Under the pieces are notes generated by a model. It had not been told where the DNA came from. It ran no database searches and was given only the letters and a program-made list of their open reading frames with translations. From positions 72,458,184-72,522,183 of the forward strand of contig CAMZMU010000027.1 in the NCBI GenBank assembly GCA_947311845.1: a DNA stretch of 64,000 nt, written 5' to 3'. Source of the DNA: Poa pratensis (Eukaryota > Streptophyta > Magnoliopsida > Poales > Poaceae). The position numbers were made by a program, and so were the translations under genes. Below, in pieces: positions 1-11,829 of the stretch (the stretch's first letter is position 1; each line of letters starts with the position of its first letter).

Positions 1-1065
1 TCATAGTGGGTTTGTGGATCTTTAGCCTGCTGCCTTCCCTAGCAAGATATCTCAGTTTCTGAAAATTAATCTTGAGACTTTAAGCCTAGAAAGTTTCCTA
101 GAAAAATCCAAATGAGCTTGACACCGATGGATCTTCATCTATCACCTATAACCTATGAGCATAATTGAACAATTACGTTGATAAAGTAGAGGCAGCCCAA
201 CTAATTTACTTAGCTATAACTAGATCAATAGAGCCCGTCCAAGCCGATTATGATCATCGTGTGAAGCCCATCATGTCTACACATCAGGCACTAGGTGCGT
301 GTTGTGCGTAGTATAGGAGGTTGGCGGTGGTAGAGTTTGGATTGCCGCCCGATTAATCCCAGAGGGAGCGACGCGGGGGTGCCACTCGTCGTTTACAAAC
401 AACCTCATAGTAAAACAACACAAATGCTACACTTACAACAAAAATTGTTATAGATTCGAGTCGTTGGTTCACATGGTTGGTTCACAATTTTTTAAGTTCC
501 GTAATTTAAGGCCCATAACCCTTGTTTTCTCTCACACGTAATTTTCTAAGTTAATTCCGCAATTACTTGTCCGTGAGCATCTGCAAAAACAACATCATAA
601 AGATTGTTAAGGTACTTAGAACTGAGTTTGTAAGGACCAAACGGGCGCCATAATATAAATTATGTGCTCGCCAACTAAGTACTTGTTTCTAAGTGTGATC
701 TTCGATATTCCTCCTATCTCTATTGCATGTTTTTTTGCAATGAATCGTGATACCTAAATATTAAAGGTAATTACAAGCACGACATAATTTTTCTGTCATA
801 GTGGGCTTGTTGATGTTTAGCCTGCCTGCCATCCCTAAGCTAGATATCTCATTTTCTGAAAATCAATGTTAAGTCTTTAAGACTAGACTAGAAAGTTGGC
901 CAGAACAATCCAAAGAAGCTTGACTGATGGATCTGAATCTATCACCTATGAGTAGTTATGTTGATAGTGAATCAATTTACTTAGCTATAACTGGAGCAAC
1001 AGAGCCCGTAGGAGCCGATTATGATCGTCGCGAAGCCCGTAATGGCTACACATAGCGCAGTGGAT
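1..1065. repeat. Diverged direct repeat, two copies about 800 bp apart
   Basis: The first ~300 bases are repeated at about 797-1065. Both copies open with TCATAGTGGG, then share the order of words GTTTAGCCTGC, AGATATCTCA, CTGAAAAT, GACTGATGGATC or its equivalent, GAGCCCGT and GCCGATTATGATC. Differences include many substitutions and small indels, so the duplication is old. No open frame of note lies in it. I cannot tell whether these are arms of a transposon or a local duplication. Confidence 0.6.
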
Positions 1066-2044
1066 GTTGTGCGTGGTTTGAACCGTCAAAGCTAGCACAT
1101 GCCAACGGAGCGTTCAGCAACCGAACTGGACGTACGTGTGTTTAGGTACTGTTTAGTGTGGGCATGTGCTACGCAGTTATACGCATGCTTGGCCTGAATC
1201 CTTCATTACTCAGTCATAAATTAGGCACTGGTGGCGCAGTTGCACAGCTCACAGCCCTCCTATTGTAGCCCCCGATCTACTGCTGCTGAGGCTTCAAATT
1301 CGGAACACGAAGAAGAAAGGCACATGGATTGTCTTTGGCTGAATCGTATTCATTGTATACCCTACCAGTATCGTAAGAGGTTTTGGATCCTTACGCTCTC
1401 TACGATTTGCCTCCGCCCGGCCTACTGTCGATCGTATGTACAAGCGTGTGAATACGGTCAGTTACTTCTCACGGAGTCACAGCCCGTAGATTTATGCATA
1501 TATATACCGAACCAGCTGCTCACTGGTCGTTCCAGACTTCCAGGTTGTTACTAATTTTTAAACATACGTTTTTGATATTTTTTGTACAAAAAATGGTACC
1601 TCGTTCGACCCGAAAGTTTCAATTGCGAGTCCGAAGGCATGGCCTCACACTTGTAGAAATCACCACCGCATGGCCACTTTCATCAGGTGACCGTTAAGGT
1701 CGATCTCCTCGATCGTGTGCCATGTATAGACATGGTGTGACATTGAGTGCCGGAGGCCATGGTGCTCCCTCATGGTCATGGACCTCCACTCTCCATCCTC
1801 TCCGTCACCGGGTGCTGCTTGGCCCGCCTTCTGGGGTGTTACGAGGAAACAAGGGTGAGCTATTTGAACGCACTTCACCTTGGTGCTTGCTTCCGGACCC
1901 TGCCTCTCCCTCCTCGCTCTTTCTCAGTGTTGGTACTCGTCCTACTACCTATTAATTGGGCCGTGGCGAAACATTTGTGTTATGTTTAAATCTATTCTAT
2001 CGCCATCTCATTATCGAACCATTCTCGCTTAGGCATATACGGAG
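1066..2044. other. Intergenic, nothing recognised
   Basis: Several short overlapping reading frames occur on both strands, but none shows a recognisable domain, intron signals or codon bias. No terminal repeats or target duplications were found. Confidence 0.4.
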
Positions 2045-2046
2045 TA

Positions 2047-2169
2047 CTCCCTCCGTTCTAATTTAATTGACTTGCTATCCATCAAATATGGATGTATGTA
2101 GACATGTTACATGTATAGATACATCCACATGTAGTGGATAGCAAGTCAATTAAATTGGAACGGAGGGAG
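2047..2169. mobile_element. Stowaway-type MITE
   Basis: The element is 123 bp with long terminal inverted repeats. It starts CTCCCTCCGTTCTAATTTAA and ends with the near-complement, closing in CGGAGGGAG. It is flanked by the TA dinucleotide at 2045-2046 and 2170-2171, the target duplication of Tc1/mariner MITEs. The inner arms also pair (TTGACTTGCTATCCA against TGGATAGCAAGTCAA), so almost the whole unit folds into one hairpin. It has no coding capacity. Confidence 0.92.
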
Positions 2170-2171
2170 TA

Positions 2172-2813
2172 TATGACTAGAAATAGAACATGTCGTTGAT
2201 GGTGCGTCCCTCGCGTTGATGACGCGTTGATGCCGTGTTGTGCCTTGAGAAGACGAGCGTGCATCGCATCTCAGTCCACACCACTCTTTGTGTGGACCGA
2301 TGCATGTCCAAGTCACTTCTCACAGTCTGTCGGCTCATAGCCAGGAAATAGTTATACCTTATACGGTTCGGTTTGTGAAGTGGGTGATGAAATCACTCAG
2401 TATAGGACACGGAGGATCCAGTCGATGCATTATATATAGGTGTCGGAGTTTGGACACATGCCAGGGTCGATGCGCTGGAGTGAGATGCGCCGCCGTGGCC
2501 CTGTGTACAGTAGGAAGCTGGTCCTCCGTGTGTCACAAAAATGATTCGTTCGTGCTCATGGGCCCTGGGCCCACCCTGGCTCAGTAGGGGCTTGGAACCA
2601 GGGAGCCGTGAATCCCGCCGCGATCTGCCTGCGTGAATCTCCAGACTCCAAGACTCCACTTCAATCTGCTACGTAGAAATAATGAATATATAGCTTTTCT
2701 TTATAATCATGTGTTCTTCAATTATGATGCAAACGAGGGTATATTTACCCACAGGCTTACACTTCGGTGGTGGGCATGTGTACATGTGACCAGTAAAATC
2801 AAATAAGATGGGC
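2172..2813. other. Intergenic, nothing recognised
   Basis: Frames of 88-99 codons overlap on opposite strands around 2288-2659, but none resembles a known protein and no splice or promoter signals support them. This is host DNA between the MITE and the next retroposon. Confidence 0.4.
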
Positions 2814-2831
2814 AAGGATACGCAGTGGCGA

Positions 2832-4352
2832 TTCCCCTTTCCCCTCCCGAGCCGCTCCCGCGAGCGGCAAGGGGGAACCCTAGTTTTCCGCCGCCAGGCC
2901 CCCGCCCCTCCGTCCCCCTTCCCTCGCCGCCGCCGGAGGGCGTCGCCGGGTTAATCCCGCGCGGCGCTGGCGGCGGCGGGGCCTCCTCTCCCCTCGTGCG
3001 GTGGTGGCGGCGCGGGCCGCTTCTGCCGGCGGGGCCTCGCGCTGGTGTGGGGCGCGACGGCGCGATCGCCGAGCGACGGCGTGGTGGCTGCGCATCCATC
3101 CGTGAGCTCGCGGCGGCGTCCCCTGGCTCGGTTGCAGCGGCGGGCAGCGCGAGCTCGGCCCGGCAGGGCTGCGTGAAGATGAAGACGACGGTGCTGGGCT
3201 TCGTGGTCTCCGCGGCAAGCCTGGCTGGCGGTGGCGCTGCTGCTCGCCGGCTAAGCGTGGATTCCGGGGGTGTGGTGGGCAGTGCGGCCATGGCCGCCTC
3301 GACCCGGGCCCTCTCGAGCCCATCCGGCACACCAGTTCCGACCTCGCCTGTAGCCAAGGGGGCTGCAGGCCGTCGGTCGGCGAGTTGGGTCCCCGCTGAA
3401 GGCTCAATGCCGCCTTGCTGCGGTCCGATTGACGTCTCTCGTTCTTCGCTTCAGTTCTTTCGGTGTAGAGTTGGTACGCCGGGGCGGCGGCCCTGGATGG
3501 TGGGAACCTTGTGGGTTGGCGGGCGAGCCCCTGGTTCTGGTGCTGCCGGCGCCATGGCCGTGTGGGCGGCGTGATGTCTGGTGAGCTGTGTTCCGTGGCA
3601 GTGGTGCGGTGGCCGCCTCGGCGGTTTCCCTAACCCTGTGTGGGAGATGGAGAGGTCATGCCGAGGGGAAACCCTTGCCCTGGATGTGTCTCGGGCCGCG
3701 GTGGCGGCGTCCATGGACGGCGTCCCCTTCTTGAAGGCGTCGTGGTGGCGTTCCTCTCCCCTCCTACGTGCTCCGGGTGAAAACCCAAAATCCTCGGATT
3801 GGGCGGTGGCGGCGCTCTGCGTCGTGCTCTTCTTGAAGACGCCGCCTTGGAGCTCTCGGACTGTTGCTCTCCAGAGGTTGGGTGGCGGAGGCCTCTTCGG
3901 CGTTCTTCCTCCGGCAAAGCTTGCTTCTTGATCTGCACTCCCAGCGTGTTGGATCCCCTTGGTGTGCCTCAACGAGTTGGTGCTCCCCTGGTGGCTGTTT
4001 CTGCTGATGTTTGGGCGGGTTTCGGCGGTGTGCAGTGTGTGCTGGTGAGCCGGCCTTGGTTCTAGGGAGTGCTTCGGCCCGACGACTTTGCCCGTGTTGA
4101 CGGTGTGCAGCGTGTGTTGGTGTACCGGTCTGTCCCCAAGCGAGCTTCGGCCCAACCACTTTGCCCGCCCTGCCAGTTCTCAACCTCATCAGAGTAGTTC
4201 TTAGGTGGTGTCCGCCTCGCCGGAGTTTCCTTGGTTGTCCTTTGTTTGGGTGTGTGTTGTTCTTCGATGTAAGCTGGGTTCAGCACTTTGTATCTCTGTC
4301 GCCGTATCGGCGTTATTAATTTAACGTTGGGCCTCTGGCCTTGTATCTAAAA
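2832..4352 (+). mobile_element. Non-LTR retroposon without reverse transcriptase, exact 18-bp target duplication
   Basis: The 18-mer AAGGATACGCAGTGGCGA occurs at 2814-2831 and again at 4353-4370, bracketing a 1.5 kb insert. The insert is very GC-rich at its 5' end, becomes less so, and ends with GCCTTGTATCTAAAA, a short A tail. Those are the features of a target-primed reverse transcription product. No reverse transcriptase, endonuclease or RNase H motif is visible, so it is a non-autonomous LINE relative or a retroposed transcript. Near 4025-4170 two diverged copies of a ~75-bp unit sit in tandem (GTGCAGYGTGTGYTGGTG with CTTCGGCCC). The overlapping open frames in its GC-rich part (2722-4189, both strands) are taken as composition effects. 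Confidence 0.8.
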
Positions 4353-4370
4353 AAGGATACGCAGTGGCGA

Positions 4371-6531
4371 CACCATTTATAAACCCCACGGATGTCATCC
4401 ATACCCATCTTAATACGCAGGATACGCCGTTTCACTCTAATAAGCCGAACATTACTACATTAGGTATGTGAGTCAACCACTTGTAAGTCGTTCCTAGTAT
4501 ATGAAAGCAACACAAGGTAGAAAAATAGACTGGACACAAGTTAACTGACAGTCTCTAGACGCGAGATCAGAGATCATGAGGGGACGTCTAACGCTCGTGG
4601 TAGTGGTGGTCGGACCGGCGGCTGCCGTGCTGATTGAGACGAGTCCGATGACTTTGGCGGACTTGTCGCTGCTATACCATGTTGAAATAGTATATACACA
4701 AAATTTCGTAGTCATGCACAGGGAAGTAGCCGAGTTCGTCGAAACTGGTCAACAAAATCTTAATGTTGGTACCTTTTTCTGATTAATTGTCCTTGAATAA
4801 TCGGCGTACGGTCCCTCAAAAAGTTTCATCCTGGGGTGAGGTTTAGAGGTCTTGAAAATAATCTCGAGGTTAAACGTGGGTAAACTTTCTTTAGAGGTGA
4901 GCACCGCGGCAGGCGGCGGCAGAGCTGCCCGTCAGGGCTGATTAAGCTAGGGTGGTCCAGACCCACTTAGAGAAGCGCTGCATGGGCAGGACCATGCAAT
5001 ACGGCCCATTAATCGTATGAGCCGGCGCGCGTGAAAGCGGAGGCCCAGACTTGATTGTACGGCCCCTAAAAGAAAAGAACGATCGTATGGAGTTCCTGAC
5101 GTAAGCTGTACTCAGTTGTGGAAGGCAACCTTGGACGTTTTTCTTCTATTTTGTGCAAGGACGGCAAGGACTGTGACGCGCGCAAAAGGCATGGACCATG
5201 TACCTGAAAGTGGTCGATCCATGCATGCTGATTTGTTGGAGTATTATGCAAACGGTTTGAAATAAAAAATGTGCCTTGATATTTGTCATAGAAGAGAAAA
5301 TACATTCTCGGTCGTCTCACAATCTCTACAATGGGACCCTAACAACAAAATTCATCAGATGGAAATCCTCTTGATCACCTAGCGGACTGACCGATGGAGC
5401 AAGGGTGGGATGCCATCTCTCTTCTCATCGGTCCGACAGATATTTCCCATTGCGAAGCAGAGAAATGTTTTTCTCGAGCCTTGGGATTAGGTGGAAAAAA
5501 GGTCTTGAAAGAAACAAGCCACAACTAACTAGTCTATGACTTCAATCATTGCTCATACCTAATATTCCAAACTTTTCTGCACGACTTCTTCCCCGCACAC
5601 TAAAGTTGTGTCTTTCTATTTACGCGCACAAGCTCTGATTTCTCTATATGGACATGTCTGTTGAATATAAATATACAACCTAGCACCTTTTCATCAGTTC
5701 AGACTTTTTGGAAGATAGGCTAGTGCAGAAATCCAATATGGTTCAGAGCCAAGAGGTATCGAGTTCGAGACCCCGCTCACGCGGATAAGAAAAAAAGAAT
5801 ATAAATATACAGCCTAACCCCATTTCCATCAGTTCGGACTTTTGGTAAATTGGCAAGTGCAGAAATCTAATAATGTCATCGATGGATGTCTAATGGTTAC
5901 CCCTTTCCATCGTCTACCATTGAAAAACATCGTCTACCACTGAAACAATTTTTTTTCTGCGAGAACAAGATTGTTATATCTCGGGTTTGCAATCTGGGAT
6001 ACAGTCACTCCATGACCCCATAGTCCTCCTTTGCTGCATAGACAGAAGAAGAAAGGGAACACGAAAACTACTACCACTTATTATTCCGATCCTGATTCAA
6101 AAATTATCACATTTTCGTCCGCTGAAAATAGGGCTACTGTCCTGCCAATGCTTACGACATCATTTGCCACTTGACTTGTCTCCTCGTACATCATCTACAG
6201 CCGTAACTAATAATCCAGCGATCAAAAAAGCCCACAGCCCCTGTGTCACTCATCTTCTCTGGCGTTCCCGAAGATGTTCATTAGTCGTAACAAATAAACA
6301 GGTTGCAAATGTCTCAGATCGTCCTTGTTTGCAAATTACTGTTGTTGCTGATTCGCAAAACAAAAACAAAATTGGAAAAGTTAGTGAGAAGACATTAGCA
6401 TCGTGTCATAATGGTGCATGGAATCACATAGGACTAGTAGTTGAATGCAGAACGACTCAGTAAATACACCATTACGTATACATTGTCCTCTCCATGAGAT
6501 TTGAATGTAACGCACTAAATGGACTGAAACA
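4371..6531. other. Intergenic, no gene recognised
   Basis: The stretch is AT-rich with short unconvincing frames only. Apart from the local duplication at 5660-5875 I see no element boundaries or splice-site-supported exons. Confidence 0.4.
5660..5875. repeat. Local ~135-bp duplication around a tRNA-like B-box motif
   Basis: The segment GAATATAAATATACARCCTA through GTGCAGAAATCYAAT occurs at about 5663-5745 and 5798-5872. Between the copies lies AGTTCGAGACCCCGC, which resembles an internal RNA polymerase III B box, followed by an A run. It may be a SINE remnant that was duplicated with its flank. No A box or clean target duplication could be placed. Confidence 0.4.
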
Positions 6532-6545
6532 AACCTCAGTGGACT

Positions 6546-6561
6546 TTTTTTTTTGAACTGT
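6546..6561 (-). repeat. Micro-insertion ending in A9 (minus), 14-bp flanking repeat
   Basis: AACCTCAGTGGACT occurs at 6532-6545 and 6562-6575. Between them are 16 bases which, read on the minus strand, are ACAGTTC followed by nine A. Exact flanking repeat plus terminal A run is the signature of target-primed reverse transcription, here truncated to 16 bp. Confidence 0.55.
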
Positions 6562-6575
6562 AACCTCAGTGGACT

Positions 6576-7224
6576 CATGTTAGCAAAATCGTAATCACGC
6601 AAGAAACAAAGCAAGTTTACAGACAGGTTCGATCAGGAGTCATGGTAGAAGTAGAACACAATACGGGCCGGGAGGGCATTTGGTTGATGCACCTGAGACA
6701 TACCCAGGCCCAGCCCACGTGTCTAGCGGGCGCCTGGGCGGCCAAACGTAGACTCGAACGCTTACAATTAATGCTCGTCATGTAGGAAGTCCCTGGCGCA
6801 GTGGCGCATGAGCGTTCGAACCAGCTACCTGGCGCGCCCTGCGCGAGAAAAATCCTACGGGCTGAGCGGGAACCGGGAATTGGAGACGCGGGAAGAAACC
6901 GACGTCCTTCCGTACGAGTGCCGTATGGCCAGCCTGGGAATCTAGCGACCAAGGATACACATGGGCTCTAGTTGGGCCAGACGTGAGAGTGTGAGAGAGA
7001 AAAGACCGGACTAGTTTGCATGCAGCCCATCATGTTGTCAATGGATTGTTGTTTATTTTGTCAGATCGTTGCATAACGCTACACAGATGTTGCTTCATAG
7101 TTCATGGCACACCAGAATTGTTGCGCATCGTAGCAAATTTGTTTTAAACTGTTGTAAAGTTGCCCCCTGTTTGCATGAACTGCTCCCATTGTTGTGTGTT
7201 TAAAATCATGTACCTTACTTTATA
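6576..7224. other. Intergenic, nothing recognised
   Basis: Minus-strand frames at 6617-6960 lack domain similarity. Towards 7060-7220, GTTGC words at roughly 21-31 base intervals appear and may be decayed outer units of the neighbouring array. Confidence 0.35.
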
Positions 7225-8490
7225 GTTTCCCAGAGGAGCAACTGCACGTATTATCTAGAGCAACTATGCGCGTCACATATAGCAACTTGTCAAGTTAGCT
7301 CCAGCAACAGGTGTACGCAGTTACATGCAAAAAAAAACATGTTTAGGACCTATACAAAAAGGAAAAAATACCCATGTTTGTTGCCATCCCTTGTATCTTA
7401 CTTCGAACCAATGATCCATGTTGTGCTTTGGCGCAATTCCAAAACATGTACAAGCAAATTTGTTGTGCTTTGGCGCAACTCCACAAGAAGTAAGAGCAAA
7501 TTCCGTACAATACGAAGCAAATTTGGTATGCGATGAAGCAATTCCACAACATGTAAAAGCAAAATTTGGTGTGCGTTGGCGCAACTCCGCAACAAGTAAA
7601 AGAAAATTTGGTACAAAGCGAAGCAAATTTGGCGTGCAATGACGCAATTCCTCAACATGTTAGAGTAAATTTGGTTCAAAGAGAAACAACTTTAGTGTGC
7701 AATGGCGCAACTCCACAACAAGTAAGAGCAAATTTGGTACAAGGCGACACAAATTTAGTGCCGCAATGATACAACTCCATACATGTAAAAGCAAATTTGG
7801 TACAAGCAGAAGCACTTCTGGTGTGCGATGGCGCAACTCCATAACAAGTAAAAGCAAATTTGGTACAAGGTAGAGCAACTTTGGCGTGTGATGACGCAAT
7901 TCCACATGTAAAATCAAATTTGGTACAAGGAGAAACAACTTTGGCGTGCGATGGTCCAACTCCATAAGAATTAAAGCAACTTTGATATGCAACGATGCAA
8001 CTCCATAAGAATTAAAGCAACTTTTATTGGCGTCAGAGCAACATTTGTGGGTACCGGAGGAACATTTATGGGCGAGGAAGCAAAATTTGTGAGCGATAAA
8101 GCAAATTGTGTGGACGTCAGAGCAAATTTTGTCGACGACAACGCAATTTTTGTAAGCCGCAAATCAACTTTTGTGTACGACGAAGCAACATTTCTGGACA
8201 CTGAAACAACATTTGTTGACGTCAGGGCAACTTTTTTGAGGTGACGAAGCAACTTTGATATGCGACAACGCAACTCCATAAGAATTAAAGCAACTTCGAT
8301 ACAAGGCGAAGCAATTTTTATTGGCGCCAGACAATATTTGTGGTCGCCGGAGCAACTTTTATGGACGTAGGAGCAACTTTTATGAACAACGAAACAACTT
8401 TTTTATGTGACGAGCGAACTTCACATTAAGGATAAGCAACTCCAATGATTAACCAAAAAATCCTATATGTGGTGGAGCAACTTTGATGTC
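7225..8490. repeat. 21-bp-period minisatellite with a 63-bp higher-order unit
   Basis: From about 7470 to 7990 the monomers GCAACTCCACAACAAGTAAA, GCAAATTTGGTACAAGGCGA and GCAACTTTGGTGTGCGATGG follow one another, giving a 63-bp trimer. GCAAYTCC starts at 7581, 7644, 7707, 7771, 7833 and 7896. From about 8000 to 8480 the array becomes monomeric, with GCAACTTTTGTGGACGNNG-like units every 20-21 bp. The left edge (7225-7300) has 22-bp spacing. Because 21 is a multiple of 3, long frames stay open on both strands and encode heptad-like repeats; they are not believed to be genes. Confidence 0.9.
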
Positions 8491-9084
8491 CATTAAAGCA
8501 ACTTGAGCATTATCTGAAGCTTTGGACAAGTGCAGGGAAATTCAGAGAGAAAACATGCAAATAGCAAGTAGCAAAGCAGTCCACATGGTTCATGTGGGAC
8601 CCGCCGGCCAGTGTAACTTCCTCTCTGTCTCACAGGTCGCACCTTATCTTCTTCCTCCCGCAGTCTTTTTCGGTTTTCTCTCTCTCTGTCTTCCTGTGAA
8701 AATTGCCCGATCGACGATTCAGGACGCCGTCGGTCTCCTCTACCACTGACGTTTACCAGGGAAGCCCGCCGGTCCTCTCTCCTCCAATTACCCACAAACG
8801 ATACTCAATCCCGTGCCCGTGCTGCTGCTCTACCTGCTGCCCCCGGGCTGCTGCTCCCAGCGCAGACGCGGTCGCCGCGGAAGAAGAAGAGAATGGCGCG
8901 GGACGGTGAATGGCGGGGAGAAGTGTCGGGGGCAGCGAACGCCGACCCGTCGTGTCACTGCTCGACCTGGCGTCACCGGAGTAACTGACGGCGTCGTCGG
9001 CGGAGAATCGGTGCGGCGGCGTCAGGAGGGTATTTCACCAGCGTTGGGAGCCGGGAGCGGTGCGCAGGGTGGTACGCCGGTACA
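8491..9084. other. GC-rich leader-like DNA before the F-box-like pseudogene
   Basis: The run is pyrimidine-rich then GC-rich, like a 5' untranslated region (CTCTCTCTGTCTTCC near 8680; CCGTGCCCGTGCTGCTGC near 8812). Frames at 8703-9250 are open but carry no recognisable domain. It may be the decayed 5' part of the pseudogene that follows. Confidence 0.3.
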
Positions 9085-9965
9085 GGCTTTGTCCCAGCAC
9101 CGCGATCGCCGATCAATGTCAGCCCCTGCTGCAACAGCTCGTGCTCGTCCAACCCTGCCGGCTTATTATACGGCGCGGAGCCCGTCGCCGCCTCACGCGA
9201 GGGCCTCCTTCTTGTGCGCCTCAGCCATGTATCGACACAAGCATGTATGAAAGGAATGAACTCTGTGATTCCTCACCCCTTGCTGTCTGTATCTCTCACC
9301 TCTGCTTCTCTGTTCCTCACCTAATTCTCTGAAATCCCTGTGTGGCGATCATCCTTAACTCGTGGGTCGTCACAGATGGGTCGACGTGGACCGCGAGACG
9401 GGAGTGCTTTAACCAAGAATGGATTTCGAACACAGGCATGCAGGGTGGCGCCGTCGTGTGCAGGGGCACGGCATACTGGCTCTTCAGGAGCACGTCCAAC
9501 TATTACACCCTTCAGATGAGGGCTGAAACCGGCCATGCCTCCTTGGTGAAGCTATCTATTCAAGCGGACCGCTATGACATTCCGCCATGTCTCAGGGACG
9601 CTGTCGTTGTTTCGCCTGCGCCACGAACGCGATCGGGTAGAGAGGTGGACGTGTGAAGAGGGAGGTAGCGGCGCAGAGTGGATTTGTACTTGGGTGATTG
9701 CGGTAGAACCACCTAAGCAGACTAGCAGAGGCAAGACGACAGAGCTATGTCTATTTATGCGTGCGAGAGGAGTGCCACGTTGCTCCTCATGGACTCGGGC
9801 GTGCACATTGCTGATCTCGAAACTGGGACAACCGGAAGATGTTACTGCGCAATTTCATGGACTCGTCCGTTCGGCGTCCGTGCCAATTGAGGTTGGGCGG
9901 CCGTTTTCTTATCTCGGCTTGGCAGGCGGAGTGATCAGCCGGGAAACTAATCTTTTTCGTGTGCG
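9085..9965 (+). pseudogene. F-box-associated (DUF-type) protein pseudogene, fragment with frameshifts
   Basis: Pieces in three frames recall the C-terminal half of the large grass F-box protein families. About 9137-9215 reads NPAGLLYGAEPVAASREGLL; 9342-9656 contains GGAVVCRGTAYWLF followed by YTLQMRAETGHASL, the usual position of the mid-protein motif; and near 9789-9832 MDSGVHIADLETGTT appears in the first frame, continuing as EDVTAQFHG in another. At least two frameshifts are needed to join these, and the F-box itself is not seen. Function is therefore presumed lost. The family assignment is from remembered motif patterns; an unrelated kelch-type protein cannot be excluded. Confidence 0.5.
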
Positions 9966-9989
9966 AGGAACTTGTTTAATAATATGAAC

Positions 9990-11829
9990 TTGTGGTGTTC
10001 ATTTGTACGTTGTGACTTGTACCAAACGAAAGTTACATCGCACCATGTAAGTAATTGCTGATTATGGAAGTTGGCAACAAGCGCCGGCCTCGATTTACAG
10101 CATTTTACTTATGATATCGAACATAGGTCTGAGGAACATGAACTCTCTTGGGTTCAGAAGTAAATTTCCTAGGAGCCCTATTTGAGCCATGCCCCAAGTA
10201 GTTTTGACAAACAAGTTGCTAGAGATGCCAATCGATATCTTCCTGTTTGCTGGGTATCATATGATATGGTGCTTTCCAGCAACTTTAGATCCTTCAGTTG
10301 AGGTCCTAACACCGACGAAACATGATCGTCGATCCTATTTAATAATTAGTTTCGTGGTATTTAGCATGATCCTTCAGCTAGTAACCATGAGATAACTAAC
10401 ATTTTTAACAGTGAACAAAAATTCTGCCTCAACCAATAGATGATGGATTCAGCTGCGGCTGAGACCTTTGAAATCCTGTGATACCACACATTTTCCTTGT
10501 ACCAAACCTTCTTCTGCCAGGATCGCTTCCGCTTGCGCCGGCTATGAACTAGGACTTGGATGCGACCGTGAGGAGCTGGGGTGTGATAACTGTACCAAAT
10601 GTTTCCCGTAGAAAGTACTACGATATTGCAGTACGCTCACGGGACATAAATTTGTGATCACTATCTTGATGGAAAAGGTGATATGTTATCCCCAAGTGCC
10701 AAACAATGTGAGTCGTAAATGGGTTTCATGAGGAAGTTGATTGGGATGAGAGAATACTAATCTGGTAGAGTACCAACTTATTTTATGTCATCATCAACTC
10801 TGCAAAGTATATACCTTTATTGCTAGTTACATCAGACATTCAGTGGTAGTTTCAGCATGGCCTTATTAGCACGTTTTCTCACAGAAACATGCTATATAAA
10901 GGGGTCTGGCACGGATCATGGCACACCGTCCTTCGGTAAATCCCTCCTCTTGGCAGGCCTCATCACATGGATCATGCTTGCATAACAAAGTGGTATAGGT
11001 CTGGCTGTACACATTGCATGTTTTGGCTTCAGATCCTACAAAACAAACAGCACAATATTATGTATGAAAAAGTCAGATCCTCTAGTGTTCAATAGAGAAA
11101 CTAGACATAAAGGTGTGTCATCGAGTATTAATTGCAAATATGACTAGAAAATGTATAGAGAATACATATAGGAAGTGCCTGGGTATTCATGTGACTGTTT
11201 TGAACAACTCTTACCATGAACCAGGAGGAATACTATCAGCAGTGACATGCATAGCTGGCTTGGTACCTTGAGGAATCTCATTTCTTCAGGAATAAAAAGC
11301 AACCAAGGCAAGTAAGTGAGTACATAATACATACACAACCAGTGTCTTCACGGTCTCTTATAGGCATCGATGATGAGACCAAAATAAAATAATTGCCAAA
11401 GATATGATCGTGCAGTCCTATCTTGAAGATATGCATGATGCAATAATGTTTATATTCTATTGCTTGGATATAGACAACCCTATCTTCATGTTGAAAATAG
11501 GTGCAGAACATTTGTTTTGTATGAAAAATAAAGGCCAAAGATAATAATGTGCAATCCATTATGGAAGAAGACATGAACAATATCATTATTGAAAAATAAC
11601 AATGTAAGTATCTATGAAAACTCTTACATATGCTCATACGGACACGACAACATAAACTCTCCATTAGACTAGCATGCAAGGTATCCATGCAGGCCACCTC
11701 GGCACCTCCATGGTCGTCTAATGCAACCGCCCACGGCCGCTGCGTACACATGTCACGGGCAATGGCCCTCTCGGGCCACTTTGAGGACGCCCCACACGAG
11801 TTGACATTACATGCATGGATGACAGTCCT
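9990..11829. other. Intergenic, nothing recognised
   Basis: Only short frames (60-157 codons, mostly AT-rich, minus strand near 11144-11751) without domain similarity. No element termini were found. Confidence 0.4.

Noticed and set aside
2722..4189. Large overlapping open frames on both strands (up to 249 codons)
   Set aside because: They lie in GC-rich retroposon sequence where stops are rare, overlap each other on both strands and show no domain.
5750..5800. tRNA gene
   Set aside because: A B-box-like motif is present, but no A box at the right distance and no cloverleaf could be formed.
7318..8355. Open frames of 60-110 codons encoding heptad-like repeats on both strands
   Set aside because: They are produced by the 21-bp repeat, whose period is a multiple of three; no start, promoter or domain supports them.
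7225..8490. CRISPR-like array
   Set aside because: The repeats are contiguous degenerate monomers without unique spacers, and the genome is a plant.
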